64,000 nt of DNA from Nemertoderma westbladi (taxonomy: Eukaryota; Xenacoelomorpha; Nemertodermatida; Nemertodermatidae), in contig JAUCBJ010004350.1 in assembly GCA_032718475.1 (NCBI GenBank), forward strand, positions 1-64,000, in the 5' to 3' direction. The notes beneath the pieces are model-generated. The model saw only the letters and a program-made list of their open reading frames with translations, was not told the DNA's origin and made no database searches. Positions 1-11,600 of this stretch are shown piece after piece; positions within the stretch are counted from its first letter, which is position 1, and each line of letters starts with the position of its first letter. A program made the position numbers and the translations under genes.

Positions 1-640
1 ATAAACTTAAACATACTACTACACTCCCCCTCCTGATAACTCAATGCTGGAGCCCCGAATTGCTACAAAGGAGGAGGTTTCTACTGACATTATATATTTT
101 CCCTTGGCTTCTGCTGCCGAACCAGATGGCCTCCGTCCCGGCCATCTACCTGATATGATAAGTCGTTCCACAGCAGTGGCATGAGATAGGCTACTCAACG
201 AGCTGACAAACTTCACAAACATGGCACTGCATGGTGATGTACCAGAATTTGCCCTGTTAATATTCTATGGGGCATCCCTATACGCCCTATTGCTGCTGTT
301 GGTAATACTCTACATCGTTTGGTAACCAAAGTGGGCTTCAGGCCACTATCTGATGAACTTGGAAAAAAGCTCAGACCTACTCAGCTAGGTTTTGGAACAA
401 ACGGTGGCTATGAAGCTGCAGTGCACAATTATGTTGATTATACATTCCTCAGTGCAGCACGTGAACACATACCTGTCTATACCCCCTCCTTTGGCAGGCG
501 TATGCTACCCCGACATCTCTCCTCTTCGGTGAATCTGTTAACAGGGTGACCCATCAGGTCCAGCTTTATTTGTCCTTGCCAGGCAGGATGAGGCTCACAA
601 TAAATGACTCTCCAAATGTGAGCTAATTCTACTTAACCAT
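1..640 (+). pseudogene. Non-LTR retrotransposon reverse-transcriptase fragment
   Basis: Broken pieces of a reverse transcriptase can be read in different forward frames. About 95-290 gives a segment with AAEPDGLRPGHLPD and later ALHGDVPEFALLIFYGASLYAL-type residues. From 300 the frame changes to a stretch with GNTLHRLVTKVGFRPLSDEL and LGFGTNGGYEAAVH. Near 545-585 a third frame reads GDPSGPALFVLA, which resembles the RT motif GDPxGPxLF. The order matches the fingers-to-palm part of LINE-type reverse transcriptases. Stops and frameshifts mean it is dead, and it is cut by the window edge. It lies downstream of the URB1 stop. The exact clade cannot be told from this fragment. Confidence 0.7.
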
Positions 641-1214
641 TCACCAGTAGATTCGCGCTGTACCATAGGTCGACTTCTGAAATGTCCCCCCCCCATCGAT
701 TTTTCTAAAAAAAAACTGTATGAAATTTGAAACAGGACTAGTTGAACCTCCCTCTTCGTTGTTGGTTGAGCCAGAATTTTTATTTTAATTTTTCATGACA
801 AAATGTATATGCCACAGCTATATTGCCTACTATTGGTGAAGTAAACCTAACGTCAAAGTGTATGATGTTGAGTTAATGAATTAACAATTTGCACTGCACA
901 TCTAATAAATAATGCTGTTTTGCGGTTGATATATGAAGGATAACAATTCAAACAAAAAATAACCATTGTGTGACATATCTATTGCCCTATACACCTCCTA
1001 CCAAGGAAGGGAAGTAAAATTCGGGATGGAGATTATTTTCAAAGAACAATCACGTAACCATATGTGGGCGTGGGGGATAGTTGGGGAATATAATGCTGGA
1101 GTATTCAGTCCCGGAGTGATTGAGGACTCATAATTGTAATGTTTTAGATTACATACCACAGAGTTACACAACTCGTTATTAATCGTATAGATTTTATACA
1201 TAATACTGTATAGA
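641..1214. other. Noncoding stretch with a poly-C MITE-like fragment
   Basis: No gene is seen. Positions about 676-800 carry a C tract followed by a TGAAATTTGAAACA...CTAGTT-type segment that recurs in better copies near 11560 and 46340, so this is a short remnant of a dispersed element. The rest is AT-rich and probably includes the 3' untranslated region of the URB1 gene that ends at 1215 on the minus strand. Confidence 0.4.
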
Positions 1215-2634
1215 CTAAGCAATTGAGTTGAGAGTTGATGTACCACCAGGTTTACTTTTTCTATCAAGTTCTTCACTTAGTGCTGTTAGTTGACATTTGA
1301 AATATTTTATTTCAGTGACACTCAAAAGACTGCAAGGATGTTCTAGAATAGAGTTGAATTGGCTTGTGATACCGCCAATAGTTTGCAGTATAGTGACATC
1401 CCTACAACTAGTTCGCATGGTAACAGCCAATAACCATGGCAACACGTTGTTCCTTCGGAGAAGTTCGACGGCGGGTTTATCTAAAGAAGCGGCGCGTCCA
1501 ATCAACATTAGCGTCGCCTTGACTACCAACAAATCACCCAATGGGGAATCCGCGTAGGCCATCAGCAGTTTAAAGAGGAAACATTTCCCTTGGTACCAGT
1601 AGAAGTCATCGGTGGTCTTCATGCCATCGACGACGACATCGAGGATGAACTCACGCTCTCGTCGGAAAGATAAACTCGAAGAAAACAACTGAGTGTAAAA
1701 GTTTGGCACCGTAATCGGGTAAATAACCGGTTTCACGAAGATAAACTTACTTATTGTCCGGTACATCGGAAGGTTTTCGGATGCTCGCAGTAGGATCTTA
1801 CACGCCTTCCCGATGAAAACGCAAACCGCGTTGCAGAGCTTCTCGTTGTTCTGTGTGATCCCGTTCTTGAGGCACTCTAGCGTGTATTTAATGAGAATTT
1901 TCTCTTTGAACTCGGCGGAATCAAGTTGGTCGCTAAACTCCGCGAGGATGTGGTACCCGACGGAGCGAACCGAGGCAAAATTGGAGCCGAGAGCGGAAAC
2001 AGCCAGGCCGAAACAACCGAGGGAGATGAAACGCCGGGCGTCGAGGAGAGAGTCGGGGGAGACCAAACTGGAGAAGAGAGGAAGGAGGAATGCGGGGTCG
2101 TATAGAGGGGTCGGAGGCGAAGAGGTCGTATCTAGGACGGGGCCAATGAGGGGGCTATCAGCTGGGAAACGCAACGCCGATGACGTCATAATATATTCGT
2201 CCAGCAAATCCAGTACGTCCGCGGAGCTCGGCTTATCCCAAACAGCCCGCTTGGAGGCGCTACTCACAGCAGAGCCCCACAGAAAGGGAGACAAGGAACT
2301 GATATCAACCCCTGACTCCTCTATTTTGTGTATAAGTAGGAGGATATTGCGGTTGTGGGTCGTAAGAACAGGTTCGTATACACCGAACAATGTTCTCACC
2401 AATTCCAAACATTTATCTCTAATTACTGGCTTCATTTCAATACATCCAATCAAAGTAGACAATACTTTAACCAGAATACCACCGGGTTCCGGAGTTTGAA
2501 GTGTTTCTGAAAGTCGCTTGTCAAGGGCAACTAATACAAACAACACCTCCGCATTGTTGTTGGGGGCTAACGGTAGAAGTTGCGTCGCAATTTCATCTAA
2601 TAGAAGCAGTAACCATAGGTTGTCGTACATCAAT
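1215..2634 (-). CDS. URB1: URB1 terminal exon (C-terminal domain)
   Basis: Acceptor ATCTCTTAG|A begins a 472-codon exon that ends in TAG. It carries the URB1 C-terminal landmarks: LLPLFSSLVSPDSLLDARRF, then GCFGLAVSALGS, then IYPITVPNFYTQLFSSSL and REREFILDVVVDGM, then LLMAYADSPLGD. In family members this region is the most conserved part of the protein. Confidence 0.88.
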
Positions 2635-5600
2635 CTAAGAGATAATTATTATTTATCAAAATAATATGTTAAAAAATATAATTTAAGCTTATCAGAGTTG
2701 ACTTGCCATATACTACAGTATGTAGTGTGTAATACAGTGGAGCAATACACCACATGTGACTCCGTTACTTGGAAAAAAAATATAGTGGGCTCTGTTATGC
2801 TTCAAAATTATGATAATTACTATGATGAAGTAGAAAAGTGGGGTGAATTTGTAAATCTTTGCTCCATGAAAATTTCACATATTAGCATGGCAACAGGGGT
2901 CATTAACAAAACTCAATTTTCCAAGGCTCATGCAGAATTGTAACCCTGGAACTACCACGACCCCCCCCCCCCACCCCCACCCCCCTCTCCCCTGAATCGC
3001 CAGCCAGGGAATCTATTGTGGTAATTGTCATTTGCTCGGACATGAAACTGAGTAGTTTTACGGTAAATATCAATATTGGCCAATAGAATATGGGTAATAC
3101 TGTAGAATATGGGACGGTTAATAAGTACATTTTTCATGGAGTCAATTCAAATTATCCCCTCTTTTGCGTTTCATAATAGCAATCGTCATGCTTCAATCTT
3201 CATTAATTTTCGCTTGTGCTCAATAAAATAATAGTTAAATATTATAGTTAAAGGGGGGGGGGGGGGGGGGGGGGGGATTTAATTGCAATATTTAATATAT
3301 ATTTGACTTAAAGTCCAAGAGGAAATTCGAAATGCTACACCAAAGGAGTAGATTTCGCATTTCCCTTTGGAGTAGAATTCATTTCGAGTGTCAGTTTTAA
3401 CATTTGATGACTTCCAAATTGTCTGTTTGGCTGTCAGGCTGTCGGTTATATTTTGACGGACAGACTGACACGCAGTCAGACGACGAGGCCAAATTTGAAT
3501 ACGGACCAAGAAAACCCATATAGAGGCCTAAGTAATTTTTTAGAAGATAGTATGCTTTCGATTGTATTGGAGACATACTGACTGACGGATCAGTCAAACG
3601 GAGTGACAGTTTGACTGACAGCAATATATAGACATTTATTATTATTGGAGGTAAGATTTATATATATTCGAGGTTAAGAAGAACCCTAGATCCCTTCCTT
3701 ATAAATATATATAGATGTAAGAGAGAATCTGCTCTAGATGAAATAGAAAAAGAATTGAAAGCCAGTACTCCCTACCTAACGCTGCGTCAGTGAATAATGC
3801 TGAAGTTATTCGATTATACGGTTATACTGTATTATACGGTTCATAACATTTCAAAATAGTCTATATCTATAATAACGAATTTAATTCATCTGTAAAATGA
3901 TTTAAATATAATGTATATTATATAGTATATGCAAGTCAGCAGGAGGCATTCAAAGGGCTACATATAGAGATGGTTATAATGCCAAGTCAATAACTACTAT
4001 ATAGACAAACAAAGGAAAATTAACATAGCGTTTATAATTAAATGTAAAGTGTCAAAGCATATTGATTCGAGCCAAAACACATGCGCGTATTGTATATTGC
4101 GAGGTAAAACACTCACCTTGTGAATGCCAATAAATGCCTTACAAACAAATCTTTCTACATTAAATACTCTAATTTAATTTTATCATAAAACGCATAAATA
4201 AATTATAAAAAATAATTAATAAAATATATACCATAATATACAGATTTAGGCTTCCTCTAAATAATACATATTCCCATTGGAGTTAACAATGTCTAAAGCA
4301 AAGATAAATAAAAGAGGCAACCTCCAGAGCAATCTACAACAAGCAATTCTTCGAGACAACAAGAGTGTAAGGTTACTGCATGAGGAAGAGATAAGAGATA
4401 TTGATAAATACAAAACGGACGCAACAAGAAGACTGGCAAGATCATACAGGGCCTTTATTGTGGACCAGGTGAGGGAGTAGGTAAAGTCACTTGTCAGCTA
4501 TGAGATTTATCTCATGGAATAACCAATATTGTTTGTTATGCCTTTATTAATTATAGCGTTATGAGTACCGGTAGACCAGATAAATATCAACAAATTCATA
4601 AAAAGGTATATTATTCTACGTGGACGTTATGTAGTTCCGAAGTGTAATTAAATAAACTGTAATTGGAATGTTTGTTAAGCAACGTGCTGGAAGTAAAAAG
4701 GGCGTTTATCTAAAAAAAAAGAAAAAAAAGGTGCGACACCTATTATATGACGCCCATTGCGGCTGGACTGCTTGGATAAATCTTGAAATATACTGGACGC
4801 TGCTCATCAACATACTCACTCAAACGTGATTGAAGTAAGTTTGGATTGCTGCGCTTCCCAATTGTTAGGAACTGTTACACGCGACTCTTTTCGTTTCCTT
4901 ACTTGGCTCTATGATAATAAAATATCTTGTTTTAAAAAAGGCTGTTAAAGAACAGGATCTACGAGATCAGGAACTTCCACATCGACCATGGGTCGACGAC
5001 TCGTGGATGACTTTGACGGAATCCGACGTTAAATTACGGCGTCCGTTCGCACATTACGAAGAACCAGAAAGGTAAATAAATATACTAATCATCTAGAGTA
5101 GTAAATTGGTAGTCATCAAATAACATTTATCTCATCATCAGAAATAGTGGTACTTGTTTATAAATCTCAATTTATCGCAGATCGTTACTAACTAGAGGGG
5201 GTTGTAAGCCAACGGCGCCATCAACTAATATCGATGAGAGTAAAGATGATGAAATTATAGGAGAAACCAACACGACAGACCCTGATAAATCTGTTAAAAC
5301 AGATGAAACAATACAAGAAATTATTCTTGATAATGAAAAATTAAAAGACCCAGTTAATCTTAAAGAGGAAACCAAGGATAATATAGAAAAATCGCAAATA
5401 CAAAAGTCGCGGTCAAAACGAGACCCCGAGACAATCCCCGCAGTATTAACTGAGAACGCGAACATAAAACCCGGTATGTGGACGAAAACCCGGATTAAAT
5501 ACCACAAGCCTCGATCCGTACGTGGAGTGACTGACTCGAGATTCCTTGAGCTAATGGCCTCATTGGCGCACAAACAGAAGACAACGTACGTGCTCAAAGA

Positions 5601-8600
5601 GATTCCCAAGGAAGATGTTTGGTTCGACACCGAGTCGAGAGCAGAAGGTGATGAAGACGAAATCAGTGTTGACATAGACCTGGCTCCTCCAAGGATGACT
5701 ATCAGATGTTACTAGATAACAATGATAACTAATAATACTCGTTAAGATTTAAAGCATAAAATAAAATAAATAGTAAATTAAATTAAATTATCATTATAAT
5801 ATAAATTTACATTAAATAATTAATAAGTTGTTTCTCAGCATCGAAACGGAAAGGTTCAAAAAGGCACTTCCTAGATGGTTATGGTTATGTTGTTGTATTA
5901 AATGGGGCTATAATATAGAAAACAGCTACGACGGATTCTCTCAAAGCAAACAAAAAACTGAATGGGTAATAGTTATGGGAACTATCAGTAATGTAATAAA
6001 GTAGATTGTTTCCCTCTTTACTCGTTGTGTTAGATAGTCCATAGCTTGGGGGAGATTATTGTGGTTGACTATGTTCTACGCATGTCCTTAGATCATTATA
6101 ATGATGATGGGGTGATGATAACTCCACCTACTGGCTCCAGAAGTCGAGGAAATCCTGCCAAGTACCTAACTGATCTAGACTTTGCTGATGACTTAGGAGT
6201 ACTCTCAGAATCATTAGAGGGAGCCCAACGGCTCCTCAGCTCATTAGAACATGCTGCTTCTAGTGTTGGTCTTTTTATTAACTCCAGAAAGACCAAAATT
6301 CTGACAGTTAACTTTGAAAGTCCTCAGCAAGTCTCTGATCGGATGAGCATAAGCTCAAAGGATGGTATGCTTGAGCATGTGGACGACTTCTGTTACCTGG
6401 GATCATGGATCCGGAAGTCAGGTGAGGACCTTCGAATACGTAAGGGAAAGGCATGGGCAGCCTTGAATAGGCTTTCCAGGATTTGGAAGTCACCGAAAAT
6501 TAATCGGAAACTTAAGGTCCGATTATTTAGAGCAGCAGTAGTTCCAGTACTCCTCTACGGGAGTCCATGCTGGGCTCTAACTGCTGAGGACACCAAATCT
6601 CTGGATGGCACATTCACAAGAATGCTACGCCGGGTTCATTGTGTCAAGTACAATGCACACATCTCCAACCAGACACTATATAACATTGGAGGTGTCTCAT
6701 TGGTTCCCCCAAGCTTGACACTAGAACAAAATCGCCTCCGCTTTGCAGGACATTGCTTTCGCCGTGAGGACCAGCCAGTGCATAATCTTGTACTTTGGCA
6801 GCCTCATGGAGTGAATAAGCATGGTGGACAGCCCATGACTTTCTTGAGACGCATCTTAAAGGACACTGGCCTTGAAGATGCGGATGATCTAGCAAATGTC
6901 ATGGATGATAGGTGCAATTTTGTTGACAAGCCGGCACAGCATTCTTAAAAATGCAGCTGCAATGCAGCATGCCGATCCTAGTAGTAGTAGTAGTAGTAGT
7001 AGGGGGAGACTATAAAACACCAAGTTGTGTAAATGTATAATTTAAATTTTTTTCATATAATGCATCAAATTATCCCCCTGATCCGACCCTATAAACTACA
7101 ACAACAAGGCAGAAGCAAGTTACACGCTCGCTGGGCCTTCGCGCAGCACGAGGCTCAGTTATGAGACACAAAAGTAAAGTTGAGCGATTCTATCACAAAA
7201 TCGTTATTTAAGTAATTTAATCAAACCGCCAATAAATGAAATAAGAAGTGACAATTCCTCCCGTTCCACCCCCATTATAATCCCAACTCAAAGGCGCACA
7301 GAGGGTACCAGTCCGTGAGATTGATGACATGTTGGTATTGACAGAGAATTTGTGTTATATAACCAAGAGATTGTAGGCCACCCAGTTTGTCAGAAATATT
7401 AAATGACCAGGCCGTGAGATTGATGACATGTTGGTATTGAAAGAGAATTTGTGTTTTATAACCAAGAGATTGTAGGCCACCCAGTTTGTCAGAAATATTA
7501 AATGACCAGGCCGTGAGATTGACGACATGTTGGTATTGAAAGAGAATTTGTGTTTTATAACCAAGAGATTGTAGGCCACCCAGTTTGTCAGAAATATTAA
7601 ATGACCAGGCCGTGAGATTGATGACATGTTGGTATTGAAAGAGAATTTGTGTTTTATAACCAAGAGATTGTAGGCCACCCAGTTTGTCAGAAATATTAAA
7701 TGACCAGGCCGTGAGATTGATGACATGTTGGTATTGAAAGAGAATTTGTGTTTTATAACCAAGAGATTGTAGGCCACCCAGTTTGTCAGAAATATTAAAT
7801 GACCAGGCCGTGAGATTGATGACATGTTGGTATTGAAAGAGAATTTGTGTTTTATAACCAAGAGATTGTAGGCCACCCAGTTTGTCAGAAATATTAAATG
7901 ACCAGGCCGTGAGATTGATGACATGTTGGTATTGAAAGATAAATTTGTGTTTTATAACCAAGAGATTGTAGGCCACCCAGTTTGTCAGAAATATTAAATG
8001 ACCAGGCCGTGAGATTGATGACATGTTGGTATTGAAAGAGAATTTGTGTTTTATAACCAAGAGATTGTAGGCCACCCAGTTTGTCAGAAATATTAAATGA
8101 CCAGGATGACATGTTGGTATTGAAAGAGAATTTGTGTTTTATAACCAAGAGATTGTAGGCCACCCAGTTTGTCAGAAATATTAAATGATCCTGAAAATTT
8201 ACCAGATCCATGTCTTAAAAATAATTTAGATAATTCTAAAGAATCCCCATTAAAACTCAAGAAAATCGTTTTGCGAAATAAACAATTTTGTATGTTTCGC
8301 TACGATTGAATAAGTATAAGGCCAGTGCTCCACTAGTAAAGTCATAAGTCAAAACTTCAAAAATAATTAATTTAATCTTATAGTAGAAAATATTTAATTT
8401 CTATGAAAGACACGCTAAAAATAACGCTATTTATCGCATCTTATCGAAGGCCACACGCAATTCAACTTGGAAATTCGTGGTGGAAAATTTATACTGTAGT
8501 TTGGTTAGATTTCACCGAGGATTGGTAGTGTCATTAACGTTTAAATATTTGACAAGACAGAGCGACAGCTTGATTAATGGTATCATTAATCGTAATGCTA

Positions 8601-11600
8601 AGGCTCAGTTTACTTCGTGGCTCGCCCATAGTGCATTTAAGATCAATGAAATATTCTGCTGAGATAGCAATGGGATTGTAAGATATCGCGAGAGAGGTAG
8701 TTGGTGGAACACACACATGTGCAACAATCGCTAATAAAAAGCGAATAAAGGTAATACGTCAGATATTGCCCGAACATGTGCAAGCATTCAGAAAGCTATT
8801 AGATTAATTGCAATAAGAAACAGTAAATCTCTTCACATTCATTTAGATCGAGCGCGCGAACCCCGTTTAAATCTTTAAATTAATGTTACTATTACCTAGT
8901 AGTTCGCCCATGTGAAGAATACCAGGATTTCACTTTTCGACTTTTTATTGGAATTTTATATATGAAGATTTTTTATTTTTTTTTAATTTATCTTTATTAA
9001 GTGTTTTTATAGCGCTTATTTCTGTCTTATAACCTATACATTACTAATTCGTTTATTGTTTTGGTTAGATTCAGCCCTTCTGTAACCTGTGCTTTTGGTG
9101 AAAACCTGGTATTCTTCACATGGGGGTAACAGCAAAGTGAAATATAACGGTAGAAAGTCTGGTATTATTCACATGGGTCGAGTAGTTAGAAAGAAACTAA
9201 GGTTTGTGGTGGTACCGGTACGTGGGTGGTGGTGGTGGTGGGGGGGGGGGGGGGGGGGGGGGGTGATATAATATGACACTTACGTGAGGACTTCGCGCAG
9301 CACGACAATAGATTTACAAACTTATTAGCGTTCAAATATTTTCAACAACGACGACGGACGGTTCATTAATGGTTCCACTACGCCAAGGCTCACCTGGACT
9401 AACATGGTTCGCCCCACACTCAAATTGCAAAATTACTTTAAACCAGGCAGTGTTTAAACTAACTTAGTTAACTAATCTGAATATTTAAAACTTGTAAATA
9501 AACAATATAAGGCGGGGTAACTCAGTTGGTTGAGCGCCGGGCTAACTATCTTATGGTTGTAGGTTGAACCCCGTCAGAGTCAATTCAAACTTTAATCCAC
9601 TGGGGCCGAGAAAATGAGCTTCAGTTGAATTACTGGGGGCAAAACTTTGGATAGGAGTCCTAGAGTACTTTCGGGTAGCAACTATCGAAAGTGGAGCCTA
9701 GGGTAGGGTCACCTCTAGCTTCAGGCCGAATGCTTGATTTGATATACCAATTTAGTTTATAGTTTATAAACAAGATTATAACAATTATAGAATAAATTAA
9801 CTAAATAAAAAGCAACATCAATTTTGCTGACTTAGATTGCAACTAACATGAGTTCAGAGGGCATTCAAGAAGACACCAATTATGACGTCATTGCGGTAAA
9901 TTGTGAGAATGCTAGAGAAGACTCTATAGAATCCCCCCCAACGCTTTACAAACTCCGAGCCATTTTGGAAACAGCCAATCGTGATCAAAACGACATCGCA
10001 CAGTTGCGTAGAAACAACCAACCGGTCACCTTCACACACATCGACCTAACGTTGGAGCAAATCGAGGAAACCTTGAAATACTTTGTCAGCTGCGCAGCTC
10101 GAGCCAATCGAATGAAGGCGACCTACTCGGACGTGGGTCTGGTATCCAAACTATTGGATGAAAGTCAGAAGGACCTGGAGTTAGCCGCCAAAATAGGCCA
10201 ATCAATGTTGGAGCAAATACGGTTGCTAATTGATCCCCAAGGAGAAGCACCACCCAGCGGTGGGAATACGAATTTGTTGGAATGCAGCACTGAAAGCGCG
10301 TACCTAAATTCAACGGTAGGTGGCGTGGATGAAGAATGGTTGATCCACCCACAGCATGATGTTGGAATGGAAGATGAAATAACCAATGATTTAAGAGAAC
10401 GCGGCTTGCACATACACAACCGCATACGAGAACTAGAAGTACAAAACTCGAGTCTCCACGTGGAGAAGACGATATTGTGTCAGGAGTTTGATAATTACAG
10501 CGAAATGGAAAGTCAACTTATAGACGACTGTGTGGAGAGGTTGGAAGATACGAGTAAACAAGTGGACCAACTCAAAGACGACCTAAATGTCAGTCTTTCT
10601 GAGAACCAACGACAACACTGCGAGATGCTGCGTTTAATGGGTCATTTGTCAGACACGATGGGAAAATACAACAACTTATCCGTCAAGTACAGAACGTTGT
10701 TGAGGTCGTTGTGGAAGACTAAAGATTCTAAGAGAGAAATTGTTGAGGAATTAAACAAGATCAAACAAGAGCACACGGCGTCTCTAAAGGAACTAAACGA
10801 GGCCAAAGAGAGAGAAAATGTTGTGGACAGCGATGCTTGGAATCGGGGATCGATAACCAAGCGAATCCGGAAACAAATACAGAGGAAAATATCGGTCGAG
10901 CGCAGAAAGCAGAACGAGAATCGGAGTAAACGTCACGGCGTTGCTATGGCAACAGTGCGCAGCGCGTCGACGGCGCGTCGCTCACGAAGCGCAAGCAGAA
11001 CGACATCAATGGGGAGAGCGGTGACGTCACCGGATAGTGATCGGGCGGATCAGCTGATTCTCCCGGAGTCGTTAAATCCAGAGGAATCCCGAGAAATCCG
11101 CTCGATTATTCGGCTGGCGACGCGAAGAAACGCCAATCTGGTGTGGCAGAAATACCGAGAGACCGGGAACTTGTACAGCAACCAATCAAACTCTAGCGAC
11201 AACGACACCAATAGCGACGCTTACTACTTCGGGAGACCACAGCCCCTGTCCATAGTGAAACCGACCGAGGGTTCTAGAACGCTACACCGTTGGCAATCGT
11301 TGGCTAGAAGTAGAAGTTTATCTACGGGAACAATGTTTCTTGACCCGCCCGGTGTAATTCAACAAAACGTTTCTCGAGTCCAGGAAGTAGGGGAGATATG
11401 TTACAACTCGTCGGCGAGAGGGATGGCGTCTTATGGGATATAACAATCCTTTACGTAATACAGATAATTCTAGTATATATGCAAAGTGTTACATAATACA
11501 AATGCATACATCATGCGATAATGGTATATAATATGTCGTGCAAATAGTGGCACTTTCGGAATGAAGATGGACCCCCCCCCCCCCCCCCCCCCACCCTCAA

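Noticed and set aside
1813-2499. Plus-strand 228-codon frame
   Set aside because: Antisense shadow of the URB1 terminal exon.
7275-8075. A 266-codon minus-strand frame over the 99-bp repeat
   Set aside because: Pure minisatellite translation; other frames are also open, and no flanking coding sequence joins it.
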